A stretch of 64,000 nt of DNA from Rhizobium sp. PP-CC-3A-592 (GTDB taxonomy: Bacteria; Pseudomonadota; Alphaproteobacteria; Rhizobiales; Rhizobiaceae). Below the pieces are notes generated by a model. The model did no database searches and had not been told where the DNA came from. It saw only the letters and a list, made by a program, of their open reading frames with translations. Positions 35,254-44,284 of this stretch are shown here, piece after piece (position 1 is the stretch's first letter; each line of letters starts with the position of its first letter). Location: positions 1 to 64,000 of the forward strand of contig NZ_QJSR01000005.1 in assembly GCF_003217095.1 (NCBI RefSeq), written 5' to 3'. Position numbers and translations under genes: made by a program.

Positions 35254-35277
35254 CGAAATATTTTGAGGAATATAACG
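35254..35277. promoter_or_regulatory. Putative ModE-box upstream of modA
   Basis: CGAAATATT (35254-35262) and AATATAACG (35269-35277) form an imperfect inverted repeat (7 of 9 positions) with a 6-base spacer, 18 nt before the modA start. The right arm matches the CGTTATAT/ATATAACG half-site of known ModE operators, and modE is in the same locus. Binding would repress modABC when molybdate is plentiful. Confidence 0.55.
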
Positions 35278-35403
35278 CGTGCGAGGCGGTTGGCCAGCGA
35301 TATGTTCGTCGAAATACATTGCAGCAGTGCTCTTGCGATGCCGGCGCGATGATCTATCGTTTCCGGCTCGTGGGACGACCGGCAACAGGCAGGAGACAGC
35401 AGG

Positions 35404-36090
35404 ATGGACGGGACGGTGAGGCTGGAGGAGAGCTGGAGACAAGCGCTTTCGAAGGAGTTCGACAGCGCCTACATGGGCACGCTCAAAGGCTTCCTTCAGG
35501 CGGAGAAGCAGGCGGGAAAGCAGATCTTCCCCAAGGGGTCGGAATATTTCCGGGCGCTGGACCTGACGCCGCTCGAAAAGGTCAGCGTCGTCATCCTTGG
35601 GCAGGACCCCTATCACGGCGAGGGGCAGGCACATGGGCTGTCCTTCAGCGTACGGCCCGGCGTGCGCATTCCGCCGTCGCTCGTCAATATCTACAAGGAA
35701 CTCCAGAACGATCTCGGCATACCGCCGGCACGGCACGGGTTCCTTGAGCATTGGGCGGAGCAGGGGGTGCTGCTTCTCAACAGTGTGCTGACGGTGGAGC
35801 GGGCACTGGCTGCATCCCACCAGAAGCGGGGATGGGAGACGTTCACCGACGCCATCATCCGCGCCGTCAACGACCAGCCGAGGCCGGTGGTCTTCATCCT
35901 CTGGGGCTCCTACGCGCAGAAGAAGGCGGCCTTCGTTGACCAGAGCCGGCATCTCGTGCTGCGCTCGGCGCATCCGTCACCGTTGTCGGCGCATAACGGC
36001 TTCTTCGGCACGGCGCCGTTCTCCAAGGCGAATGCCTTTCTTGAGGCCAATGGCCGCCCGCCGATTGACTGGGCGCTGCCACCGCTCTGA
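35404..36090 (+). CDS. ung: Uracil-DNA glycosylase
   Basis: Family 1 Ung (228 residues) excises uracil from DNA to start base-excision repair. The water-activating loop GQDPYHG is at 66-72 (D68 catalytic) and the Leu-insertion/His loop [13 protein letters not shown] starts at H190; [11 protein letters not shown] and [10 protein letters not shown] are also standard. ATG 35404 follows AGGAGACAGCAGG. It is divergent from modA and converges on the DMT exporter gene nine bases away. Confidence 0.96.
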   Translation: MDGTVRLEESWRQALSKEFDSAYMGTLKGFLQAEKQAGKQIFPKGSEYFRALDLTPLEKVSVVILGQDPYHGEGQAHGLSFSVRPGVRIPPSLVNIYKELQNDLGIPPARHGFLEHWAEQGVLLLNSVLTVERALAASHQKRGWETFTDAIIRAVNDQPRPVVFILWGSYAQKKAAFVDQSRHLVLRSAHPSPLSAHNGFFGTAPFSKANAFLEANGRPPIDWALPPL

Positions 36091-36099
36091 ATGTCGCTA

Positions 36100-36996
36100 T
36101 TATGCCCGCGGGTGCGTGCCCGCGGCGCCAGCCTGGCGAGCGACGACGCTTTCGCGCCAGACGGTGAAGATGCCGGCGGCAACGACGATGACGGCACCGA
36201 CGATCATGTTGACACTGAGCACCTCGCCGAAGACGGAAACGCCGATGATGCTGGCAAAGACCAGCTGCAGATAGGTCAGCGGCTGCACTTCCGATGCGTC
36301 GAGATATTCATAGGCCTTGATCAGGAAGAAGTGGCTCGACGTGCCGGTGACGCAGAGAAGCGCCATCCACAGCCAATCGACCGGGGCGAACCATGTCCAG
36401 TAGAACGGGCCGATCAGCGTGATCGCCACGGCGCCAGCAGCGCCCGTGTAGAAGAAGCTGGTCATGGCCGTATCCTCGCGGCTGACGAGGCGGGTGGTGA
36501 CGACGTAGAAGGCGAAGATCAGCGCGGAGGAGACGGGAACGACGAGCAGGGAGGCGGATTCGTCGCCGGTCGGGTCCAGGATGACGATGACGCCGATGAG
36601 GCCGACGAAGATCGCCGTCCAACGCCGCCAGCCGACGCGCTCGCCCAGAATGACGATCGAGAGGAGGGCGACGAAGATCGGCCCGACGGAGAAGATCGCC
36701 TGCGAATGGGCGAGCCCGACGCTGGCGAAAGAGGCGATGACCAGCACGATCTGGCTCACCAGCAGCAGCCCGCGCACGATCTGCAGGACGGGATGCTTCG
36801 TGGTCACCGCCGCTTTCAGCCCGCCGCTCGAGCGTGCCGCCAGGATGAGAACGAAGGCCGCAAACGCCCAGTAGCGGATCATCGTGATGAAGACCGGGGG
36901 ATAGAGCCCGCCCATGTGCTTGGAGGTCGCATCCTGCAATGTGAAGATCAGGATCGCGACGAAGACGAAGAGATAGCCTTTGCGCTTGGATGTCAT
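36100..36996 (-). CDS. EamA/DMT-superfamily transporter
   Basis: A 298-residue inner-membrane protein with ten hydrophobic segments arranged as two EamA repeats, the standard DMT exporter design. FVAILIFTLQDATSKHM opens the first repeat and VPVSSALIFAFYVVTTR marks the start of the second. Substrate unknown; relatives export amino acids, metabolites or drugs. ATG 36996 is the first base of the open unit; the 211-base gap upstream contains a palindromic repeat. Confidence 0.87.
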   Translation of the reverse strand: MTSKRKGYLFVFVAILIFTLQDATSKHMGGLYPPVFITMIRYWAFAAFVLILAARSSGGLKAAVTTKHPVLQIVRGLLLVSQIVLVIASFASVGLAHSQAIFSVGPIFVALLSIVILGERVGWRRWTAIFVGLIGVIVILDPTGDESASLLVVPVSSALIFAFYVVTTRLVSREDTAMTSFFYTGAAGAVAITLIGPFYWTWFAPVDWLWMALLCVTGTSSHFFLIKAYEYLDASEVQPLTYLQLVFASIIGVSVFGEVLSVNMIVGAVIVVAAGIFTVWRESVVARQAGAAGTHPRA

Positions 36997-37082
36997 CAGT
37001 CGTCTTGCCGTGCTCGCCTCGACGACCGTGTTGGGCGCGCTCAGGTCTTTTGGGACATGCCCCGGTCGGGCACGCTTGTCTC

Positions 37083-37127
37083 TACTGCATAATTCCCGGA
37101 ACCGGTATCGGTTTCAGAAGGAATTAT
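37083..37127. repeat. Palindromic intergenic repeat downstream of hlyD-like gene
   Basis: Outer arms ATAATTCC (37089-37096) and GGAATTAT (37120-37127) and inner arms GGAACCG (37098-37104) and CGGTTTC (37109-37115, one wobble) form a long hairpin with loop GTAT. The left flank TACTGCATAAT also occurs at 17392-17402. It resembles another short repeat family common between rhizobial genes (recalled, not searched) and may double as a 3-prime structure for the secretion operon. Confidence 0.55.
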
Positions 37128-37207
37128 CCAACAGGTGTAAAGTGGTAGAGCAAAGCGGGGTGCTGCATGAAACGGCGCCCCCGAGCCGGGAGCGCCTGTT
37201 CGTCCTG

Positions 37208-38536
37208 TCAGTCTTCCCGGAAGGTGCGCTGCATTTGTTCGGTCAGCGGCTTGGCGAGATAGGAGATGACGGTGCGGTCGGCGATCTTGATATAGGTTTC
37301 CGCCGGCATGCCCGGATAGAGCGTGAGGCCCTTGAGGGCGCTAAGGCTCTCCGGCTTCGGGCGGATGCGCAGGGGGTAGTAACTTGCGCCCGTGCGCTGG
37401 TCGGTCACCTGATCCGGGGCGATATTGGCGACCTCGCCCTCGACCACGGGTGTGGTGCGCTGGTTGAAGGCGCTGAAGCGGATCTCGACCGGCTGGCCGA
37501 GCGTGATCTGGTCGATATCGCTGGTGGCAATGCGGGCTTCGACCGTCAGCGTGTCGGCGGCGGGAACGACGAGCATCAGCACTTCGCCGGCATTGACGAC
37601 ACCATCGACCGTGTGGATGGCAAGCTGGGAGACGCGGCCCGAGATCGGCGAGCGGATGTCCAGCCGCTTCAACTGGTCCAGCGCGGCGACTCCACGATCC
37701 TCATATTCCGCGATGCGCGCTTCGACATCGGTCAGGTCCTTGGCGTTCTCCGTCCGGCGATCTTCGTCCAGCTGCAGGATCTGCAGGTCGATCTCGCTCG
37801 ATTTTCCGGCGGCCTGCGCACGGGCGGCAATGCGGGCGCCGCGGTCGCCTTCGAGCTGGGCGCGGTCACGCTTGAGAGCGGTGACGCGCTGCATGGAGAC
37901 GAGGCCCTGGGCATAGAGCTTGTCGACGCCTTCGAGCTCCTGACTGATCAGCTTCAGGCTGTCGGCGATGGCGTTGAGCTGAACCGTCTGCCCCTCGATC
38001 TCGTCCTTCAGCTGCGCCTTGCGCGAGGCGAGCTGGTTCTTCATGCCGACCAGCGCGCTCCGGCGGCTGTCGAAGAGACGTCGTTCGCTGTCCTCGAAGC
38101 CGGTGGACACCATGTCCGTCGGCACGACCTGCGTGATCTTCGGCACGGTGAAGGTCTTTTCTCCCGCCTGTTCGGCGAGGATCCGGGCGCGGCGGGCATA
38201 GAGCTGGGCCAGCGTGTTCTGGACGATCGACAGGTTGGCGCGCACGGTGGTGCCATCCAGCCGCACGAGCACCTGCCCGGCCTCGACGGTTTCACCCTCG
38301 CGCACGTTCAGTTCGCCGACGATGCCGCCGGTCAGGTGCTGGATCTTCTTGACGTTGTTCTCGACGACGACGGTGCCGGAGGCGACGATGGCGCTCGAAA
38401 GCTCGGTCGTGCCGGCCCATCCGCCGATGCCGCCGACCAGCACCACTGCCATGACGCCGACAGCCGTGATGTGGCGGGAGAGGGAGCGGCGCGACTGTGC
38501 CGGGGGAAGCGCGGCGGACGATACGCTTGTGCTCAT
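37208..38536 (-). CDS. HlyD-type membrane fusion protein, type I secretion
   Basis: A 442-residue periplasmic adaptor, closest in outline to rhizobial PrsE. One N-terminal membrane helix (~24-42), the biotinyl-like half-motif GGIVGELNVREGETVEAGQVL, a long alpha-helical hairpin (~110-290) and the second lipoyl half DIRSPISGRVSQL are present, ending in a beta-barrel domain. It links the ABC exporter to a TolC-like protein. Its start overlaps the ABC gene stop by four bases. No substrate gene with RTX repeats is seen nearby. Confidence 0.91.
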   Translation of the reverse strand: MSTSVSSAALPPAQSRRSLSRHITAVGVMAVVLVGGIGGWAGTTELSSAIVASGTVVVENNVKKIQHLTGGIVGELNVREGETVEAGQVLVRLDGTTVRANLSIVQNTLAQLYARRARILAEQAGEKTFTVPKITQVVPTDMVSTGFEDSERRLFDSRRSALVGMKNQLASRKAQLKDEIEGQTVQLNAIADSLKLISQELEGVDKLYAQGLVSMQRVTALKRDRAQLEGDRGARIAARAQAAGKSSEIDLQILQLDEDRRTENAKDLTDVEARIAEYEDRGVAALDQLKRLDIRSPISGRVSQLAIHTVDGVVNAGEVLMLVVPAADTLTVEARIATSDIDQITLGQPVEIRFSAFNQRTTPVVEGEVANIAPDQVTDQRTGASYYPLRIRPKPESLSALKGLTLYPGMPAETYIKIADRTVISYLAKPLTEQMQRTFRED

Positions 38537-40332
38537 GTTGCGGTTTCCTGTCCATTGCCCACGGCTTTCAGCGCGGGCGGCTGCGCCTGCAGCTGTGTCT
38601 GGAAATTCGGCTGGAACGGTTGTCCGGCTGCTGGGCGCGGTGGCTCCCGGCGCAGGATCTGCGCCAGAACCTCGTCCTTCGGCCCGAACGCCTGCATGCG
38701 GCCCTCGTTCATCATCAGCACCAGATCGACGCTGGCGAGCGCGCTTGGGCGGTGGGCGACGACGATGACGATGCCGCCGCGGGCGCGCACGCCGAGGATC
38801 GCTTCGCTCAGCGCCTGTTCGCCTTCGGCGTCGAGATTGGAATTCGGCTCGTCGAGAACGACGAGGAAGGGCTCACCGTAAAGCGCGCGGGCAAGGGCGA
38901 CGCGCTGGCGCTGACCGGCCGACAGAGACGAGCCGCCGTCGCCGATCTCGGTTTCATAGCCGTTCGGCAGTTTGAGGATGAGGTCGTTGACGCGTGCGGC
39001 CTTGGCGGCCTCGACGATCGCGCCGGGTGCGGCGTCTTCCTCGAAACGCGCGATATTCTGCGCCACCGTGCCGGAGAACAGTTCGACGTCCTGCGGGAGG
39101 TAGCCGATATGCTTGCCCAGGCGATCGCTGTCCCACTGGTCGAGCGCTGCGCCATCCAGGCGTACCGCGCCGCGAAGGGTCGGCCAGATGCCGATCAGCG
39201 CGCGGGCGAGCGAGGACTTGCCGGAGGCGCTTGGCCCGATGATGCCCAGCGCGCTGCCGCTTTTCAGGGTGAAAGTGACATCCGCAAAGGTCAGGCGCTG
39301 AACGCCGGGCGGTCCGCCGGCAATGCCCTCTGCGGTCAGCTTTTCGCGCGGCACCGGCAGTTCCAGCGGCGCGTCGCGTTCCGGAAGGGCGGTGAGGAGT
39401 TCACCGAGACGCTTCCAGCTCTGTCTTGCCGCCACGAAGGAGCGCCAGTTGCCGATCGCCAGTTCCACCGGCGCCAGCGCCCGGGCGGTGAGGATGGAGC
39501 CCGCAATGATGATGCCGGGTGACGCTAGGCCCTCGATGACGAGCACCGCGCCGGTGGCCAGAACTGCCGACTGGAGGATCATGCGGGACACCTTCGACAA
39601 GGCGCCGTAGCCGTTCGAGACGTCGGAGTTGACGAGGTTGTGGTGGCGGTAGGCGTCGTTGCGCTCGCCCCAGAGGGTGGACATGCGGCCGAGCATGCCC
39701 ATGGACTGCATGACCTCGGCATTGCGCTGGGATGCCTGAGCGAAGGCATTGCGCAGGTTTCCGGTTTCCGACGCCTTCTTGGACGGACCCTGCGTCCCGC
39801 GGTTGGTGAGGAAGGTGAGGGCGATGAGGATCAGCGAGCCGACGACCGAGACCATGCCGATGACCGGATGGAACAGGAAGCAGATACCGATGTAGAAGGG
39901 CAGCCAGGGCAGGTCGAAGAAGGCGGCGGGCCCTGCGCCCGACAGGAAGGCGCGCACCTGATCGAAATCGCGCAGTGGCTGCAGGCCATCGCCGGCCGTG
40001 CGCATCTTCAGCGGCTGGCGGACGACGGTGCGGTAGATCCGCCCTGTCATCGCCTCGTCCAGCGCGCCGGCGATGCGCACGAGCATGCGGCCGCGGATCC
40101 ACTCGAACGCGCCCTGGAAGGCGTAGAGCATGAGCGCGAGAATGCAGAGCGCGACGAGCGTCGGGATGCTGCGGCTCGGCAGGACGCGATCGTAGACCTC
40201 GAGCATGAAGAACGAGCCGGTGAGGTAGAGCACGTTGACGAGCGCGCTGGCGACGCCGACGCCGATGAAGGCGCCCTTGCAATCCCGCAAAGCCTGCGCC
40301 GGCTCGGCGCCTGAATGTCTGGTCTGTGTCAT
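38533..40332 (-). CDS. Type I secretion ABC exporter (PrsD-like)
   Basis: A 599-residue fused permease-ATPase that exports unfolded proteins with C-terminal signals, often RTX proteins or glycanases in rhizobia. There is no N-terminal C39 peptidase domain. Six membrane segments are followed by an intact ATPase: Walker A GPSASGKSS, signature LSAGQRQRVALARAL (type I exporters often have LSAGQ) and Walker B LVVLDEPNSNLD, then the H-loop VAHRPS. ATG 40332 (MTQTRHSG) is preferred to the longer frame. It heads a two-gene operon with the HlyD protein; the outer-membrane component must be elsewhere. Confidence 0.92.
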   Translation of the reverse strand: MTQTRHSGAEPAQALRDCKGAFIGVGVASALVNVLYLTGSFFMLEVYDRVLPSRSIPTLVALCILALMLYAFQGAFEWIRGRMLVRIAGALDEAMTGRIYRTVVRQPLKMRTAGDGLQPLRDFDQVRAFLSGAGPAAFFDLPWLPFYIGICFLFHPVIGMVSVVGSLILIALTFLTNRGTQGPSKKASETGNLRNAFAQASQRNAEVMQSMGMLGRMSTLWGERNDAYRHHNLVNSDVSNGYGALSKVSRMILQSAVLATGAVLVIEGLASPGIIIAGSILTARALAPVELAIGNWRSFVAARQSWKRLGELLTALPERDAPLELPVPREKLTAEGIAGGPPGVQRLTFADVTFTLKSGSALGIIGPSASGKSSLARALIGIWPTLRGAVRLDGAALDQWDSDRLGKHIGYLPQDVELFSGTVAQNIARFEEDAAPGAIVEAAKAARVNDLILKLPNGYETEIGDGGSSLSAGQRQRVALARALYGEPFLVVLDEPNSNLDAEGEQALSEAILGVRARGGIVIVVAHRPSALASVDLVLMMNEGRMQAFGPKDEVLAQILRREPPRPAAGQPFQPNFQTQLQAQPPALKAVGNGQETAT

Positions 40333-40583
40333 CGTTACCCCGAGTGCCCGGCAGCCGCATGCCATCCCGAACGTGAAGCCACCCTCTGCGGTCGCTCTTG
40401 CCCTTGTAGATGCGGGCACATTAGAGAACATGATGTCAATTTTTCATCACCGAACGCGTATTTTCGATTTTATTTTAGCATTACCCGTTTCTCGGTTCCA
40501 CGGGCTATAGGGACGGGCAGAATGCCGCAGGCCCTGTGACGGAGTGAACGGGCTCTGCGTGACCGTGCCTTGAAGGAGAAGCC

Positions 40584-41354
40584 ATGCGACGGATTCTGGT
40601 GATCGGCATCGGTACGGGACATCCCGATCACCTGACGCTCGAGGCTATCCGAGCGATCGGCGAGGCGGACGTGATCTTCGTGCCGACGAAAGGCGAGGAC
40701 AAGGCCGAGCTTGCCGATGTCCGCCGCAGCATGATCGCCCGGCACGGAGCGGCGGAGGCAAGGCTGGTCGATTTTGCCGTGCCACGGCGGCAGACGGACG
40801 GTGTCGGCTATCGCCAAGGTGTGGATCTCTGGCATGCCGAGATCGCCGATATCCACGAGCGGTTGTTTCTCAACCATCTGGCAGAGGGGGAGACGGGGGC
40901 CTTCCTCGTCTGGGGCGATCCGATGCTCTACGACAGCACGATCCGCATTCTGGAGCGTGTGAGCGACGGCGGGCGCGTTGCGTTCGAGGTTTCCGTGCTG
41001 CCGGGTATCACCAGCATGCAGCTGCTTGCGGCCCGTCACCGTATTCCCATCAATGGCATCGGGCAGCCGGTGACCATCACCCCCGGCCGCCGGCTTTCCG
41101 AGATTTTCCCGCAGACGGCTCAAGCGGTCGTGGTGATGCTCGACGGCGAAGAGGCGTTTCTGGCGGTCGAGGACCTTAATACCGAAATCTTCTGGGGCGC
41201 CTATCTCGGCCTGCCGCAGGAGATCACGATCGCCGGGCGGCTCGGCGCGGTGCGCGAGGCGATCGTTGCGGCGCGCGCCGCGGCACGGGCACGGCACGGA
41301 TGGATCATGGACATCTATCTCCTGCGCACGCCCGCGACGTCCTCGGCTGCATAG
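40584..41354 (+). CDS. cobF: Precorrin-6A synthase (deacetylating)
   Basis: CobF (256 residues) methylates C1 of precorrin-5 and releases acetate in the aerobic B12 pathway. It is a SAM-dependent tetrapyrrole methylase: N-terminal VIGIGTGHPDHLTLEA, LVWGDPMLYDS and a typical VSVLPGITSMQ loop. GAAGGAGAAG lies upstream of ATG 40584. First gene of cobFGHIJ. The 251-base upstream region is partly AT-rich (40430-40490); I found no conserved cobalamin-riboswitch box in it. Confidence 0.93.
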   Translation: MRRILVIGIGTGHPDHLTLEAIRAIGEADVIFVPTKGEDKAELADVRRSMIARHGAAEARLVDFAVPRRQTDGVGYRQGVDLWHAEIADIHERLFLNHLAEGETGAFLVWGDPMLYDSTIRILERVSDGGRVAFEVSVLPGITSMQLLAARHRIPINGIGQPVTITPGRRLSEIFPQTAQAVVVMLDGEEAFLAVEDLNTEIFWGAYLGLPQEITIAGRLGAVREAIVAARAAARARHGWIMDIYLLRTPATSSAA

Positions 41355-41428
41355 ACGACGTGCCTATGACCCGGGATTTGCGCGGCCCTTGCCGCATGCT
41401 GTATGACGGCTGATCGAAGGGCGCTGAT

Positions 41429-42811
41429 ATGATGATGGCCGGGACGGCAATGCGCAGGGATAGGACGACGACGGGATCACCATCGGCGCTGCGGCGCGGT
41501 GCCTGCCCGACGCTGGCAGCCCCGATGCAGACCGGCGACGGACTGCTTGCGCGGTTGCGGCCGGCGTCCGGTTTCTTCACGGCAGATGCTTTTCTGGCCC
41601 TTCTGGATGCGGCGGACGCGTTCGGCTCGGGCAGGCTCGACATTACCGCGCGAGGCAACCTGCAGATCCGGGGTCTGCGGGCGGAGAGCGTCGCGCCCTT
41701 GTCGGCCGCTATTGCCGGTGCAGGCATCATGCCGTGCGAGGGCATTGCCGTGGAAATGCCGCCTCTTGCAGGGCTCGACCCGTCCGAAGGGACCGATCCG
41801 CGCCCGCTTGCCCGAAAGCTTGCGGACCGGATCGGGGACAGCGGCCTTCATCTTGCGCCGAAGCTGGCCATCATTGTGGATGGCGGGGGGAGGCTGCATC
41901 TCGATGGTGTCGCAGCCGATATCAAGCTCGTGGCGGAAGCCGCCAGCGCCTCGCCGCTCTGGCATCTGCTCGTGGCAGGGCGGCAGACGGGTCTTGCGGG
42001 TACGGCAGACGAGATGATCGAAGCGGCGATGTCCGTCGTTGGGCACATCGCGGCCTGCGGGCCTGCCGCGCGGGCGCGCGATCTTCCGGCGGATCGGCTG
42101 CCGTCCGGTTCTTCGTCGCTCGTAAAACGGGACATCGCCATGTCGCCGGTTGGCCGGTTCGATCTTGGTACGCATGTCGTGCTGGGAGTGGCGCCGGCGT
42201 TCGGACAAATCGAAGCGCAGGTCGTTCGACAGCTGGTCCTTGCCGCCATGGCGGCTGGCCTGTCCGAGGTACGGCTCGCGCCCGGCCGCGCGCTTTTGCT
42301 GGTCGGTCCCGCCGGCTGCGATATGTCGGCGCTTGCTCTCCTCGCCAAGTCGCTCGGCTTCGTTGTGGAAGCCAGCGATCCTGCCCTGCGAATCGATGCC
42401 TGCGCCGGTCAACGTGGCTGTGCCTCGGCGCGCATCGACACGCACGCGGTTGGAGAGCACCTGATTGCGCACGCTCCGGCGCTGATGGACGGCTCGCTCG
42501 AGCTGCATGTGTCCGGCTGTGCCAAGGGTTGCGCCCGGCCGCGCGCTGCAGATCTCACGCTGGTTGCGGCGTTCTGTGACGGCCAGCCGGGGCTCGGCAT
42601 CGTCGTCGGTGGGCGCGCCGGCGACAGTCCGGTTGTGACAAAGCGGCTGGAAGACGGCGCTTGCGCCATCACGGCGCTTGGCCAATGGGTTGCCGAGACG
42701 ATAGAGAAGGGCGAATCGGCTGCCGCCTGCCTGAAACGGCTGGGGCCGGCGCGGATCGCCGCCGCCTTCTCAGGGGCTCGCTTCAACGGGATTGACCATG
42801 CCGGCTTATGA
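41429..42811 (+). CDS. cobG: Precorrin-3B synthase
   Basis: CobG (460 residues) is an iron-sulphur mono-oxygenase related to sulphite/nitrite reductases; it makes precorrin-3B with O2, so it marks the aerobic pathway. The two NiR/SiR half-domains are visible, and the 4Fe-4S cysteines lie in CAGQRGCAS and SGCAKGCARP. GAAGGG precedes ATG 41429; MRRD at 41450 is an alternative. It overlaps cobH by 14 nt. The N-terminal RRGACPTLAAPMQTGDGLL is typical of CobG. Confidence 0.92.
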   Translation: MMMAGTAMRRDRTTTGSPSALRRGACPTLAAPMQTGDGLLARLRPASGFFTADAFLALLDAADAFGSGRLDITARGNLQIRGLRAESVAPLSAAIAGAGIMPCEGIAVEMPPLAGLDPSEGTDPRPLARKLADRIGDSGLHLAPKLAIIVDGGGRLHLDGVAADIKLVAEAASASPLWHLLVAGRQTGLAGTADEMIEAAMSVVGHIAACGPAARARDLPADRLPSGSSSLVKRDIAMSPVGRFDLGTHVVLGVAPAFGQIEAQVVRQLVLAAMAAGLSEVRLAPGRALLLVGPAGCDMSALALLAKSLGFVVEASDPALRIDACAGQRGCASARIDTHAVGEHLIAHAPALMDGSLELHVSGCAKGCARPRAADLTLVAAFCDGQPGLGIVVGGRAGDSPVVTKRLEDGACAITALGQWVAETIEKGESAAACLKRLGPARIAAAFSGARFNGIDHAGL

Positions 42812-43430
42812 CTACATCCGTGATGGCGACGCCATCTACGAACGCTCCTTCGCCATCATCCGGGCGGAAACCGACCTGTCGCGGTTCTCGGCAGAGGAGG
42901 CCGACGTCGCCGTGCGCATGGTGCACGCCTGCGGGCTGGTGGAAGCGGCCCGCGACTTCGTCTTCTCGCCCGGCTTCGTCACGGCGGCGCGCACGGCGCT
43001 TGCCGCCGGCGCCCCGATCCTCTGCGATGCCTTCATGGTGGTGAACGGGGTGACGCGCGCGCGGCTGACGGCCGGAAACGACGTGATCTGCACCCTGCGC
43101 GAACCGGACACGCCAGGGCTTGCCCGCGAGATCGGCAATACCCGGTCCGCCGCTGCGCTGCGCCTCTGGGGCGAGCGGATGGGCGGCGCGGTGGTTGCCA
43201 TCGGCAATGCGCCGACGGCGCTTTTCCATCTCCTTGAAATGCTGCGCGACGGCGCGCCGAAGCCGGCGGCGATTCTCGGCATGCCGGTCGGCTTCGTCGG
43301 CGCGGCGGAATCCAAGGATGCGCTTGCCGAACAGTCTTATGGTGTACCCTTTGCCATCGTTCGCGGCCGGCTCGGCGGCAGCGCCATCACGGCCGCTGCC
43401 ATCAACGCGCTGGCGAGGCCGGGCCTGTGA
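42798..43430 (+). CDS. cobH: Precorrin-8X methylmutase
   Basis: CobH (210 residues) moves the C11 methyl to C12, giving hydrogenobyrinate. The catalytic His is H43 in RMVHACGL; GAPILCDAFMV, IGNAPTALFHLLE and GMPVGFVGAAESK are conserved CobH/CbiC segments. ATG 42798 lies inside the cobG end (14 nt overlap); a TTG at 42792 is less likely. Ends in GTGA shared with cobI. Confidence 0.94.
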   Translation: MPAYDYIRDGDAIYERSFAIIRAETDLSRFSAEEADVAVRMVHACGLVEAARDFVFSPGFVTAARTALAAGAPILCDAFMVVNGVTRARLTAGNDVICTLREPDTPGLAREIGNTRSAAALRLWGERMGGAVVAIGNAPTALFHLLEMLRDGAPKPAAILGMPVGFVGAAESKDALAEQSYGVPFAIVRGRLGGSAITAAAINALARPGL

Positions 43431-44284
43431 GAGTATCGATGACCGGAGATATCGAGACGAGTGCCGGCGGCGCAGCCCTTGCGGGCGTGACGGCGGGGCG
43501 CCTGATCGGCGTCGGCACCGGGCCGGGCGATCCGGAGTTGCTGACACTGAAAGCCGTGCGGGCGCTGGCCGAGGCCGATGTGCTGGCATACTTTGCAAAG
43601 GCCGGCCGGCGTGGCAATGGGCGCACCATTCTCGACGGTCTCGGCAAGGCGGACGGCGTTGCCAGCCTGTTTGCGCCGGGACAGATGGAGGGCATCCTGA
43701 AGCCCGGGCGCATCGAGTTGCCACTCTATTATCCCGTGACCGTCGAGATCGACAAGGAGCACGACGACTACAAGTGCCAGATCACCGGCTTCTACGATGC
43801 TTCGGCCGCCAGTGTCGCCGCGCATCTGGATGCCGGGCGGACGGTCGCGATCCTCAGCGAAGGCGATCCGATGTTCTACGGGTCCTACATGCACCTGCAT
43901 GTGCGGCTGGCGGGTCGCTACGTTGCCGAGGTCGTGCCGGGGGTGACGGCGATGTCGGGCTGCTGGTCGCTCGCCGGCCTGCCGATCGTGCAGGGCGACG
44001 ACGTGCTGTCGGTCCTGCCGGGCACCATGGACGAGGCCGAACTCTGCCGCCGGCTCGGCGATACGCAGGCGGCCGTGATCATGAAGGTTGGGCGCAACCT
44101 GCCAAAAATCCGCCGCGCGCTTGCCGCCTCCGGCAAGCTTGAAAACGCTGTCTATGTCGAGCGTGGCACGATGGCGAATGCGGTGATGACGCCGCTTGCC
44201 GACAAGCTGACCGACGAAGCGCCCTATTTCTCGCTGGTGCTCGTGCCCGGCTGGAGCGGTCGGATCATGGACGGTTCCGCATGA
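43427..44284 (+). CDS. cobI: Precorrin-2 C20-methyltransferase
   Basis: CobI (285 residues) is the first committed methylase of corrin synthesis, using SAM on C20. Family markers are GRLIGVGTGPGDPELLTLKA, AILSEGDPMFYGSYMHL and EVVPGVTAMSG. The GTG at 43427 overlaps the cobH stop (GTGA); ATG 43439 in frame is an alternative. Its stop overlaps the cobJ start (ATGA). Confidence 0.94.
   Translation: MRVSMTGDIETSAGGAALAGVTAGRLIGVGTGPGDPELLTLKAVRALAEADVLAYFAKAGRRGNGRTILDGLGKADGVASLFAPGQMEGILKPGRIELPLYYPVTVEIDKEHDDYKCQITGFYDASAASVAAHLDAGRTVAILSEGDPMFYGSYMHLHVRLAGRYVAEVVPGVTAMSGCWSLAGLPIVQGDDVLSVLPGTMDEAELCRRLGDTQAAVIMKVGRNLPKIRRALAASGKLENAVYVERGTMANAVMTPLADKLTDEAPYFSLVLVPGWSGRIMDGSA

Noticed and set aside
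40333-40583. Cobalamin riboswitch upstream of cobF
   Set aside because: The conserved B12-box and the CCCGC.ACTGT core could not be found.
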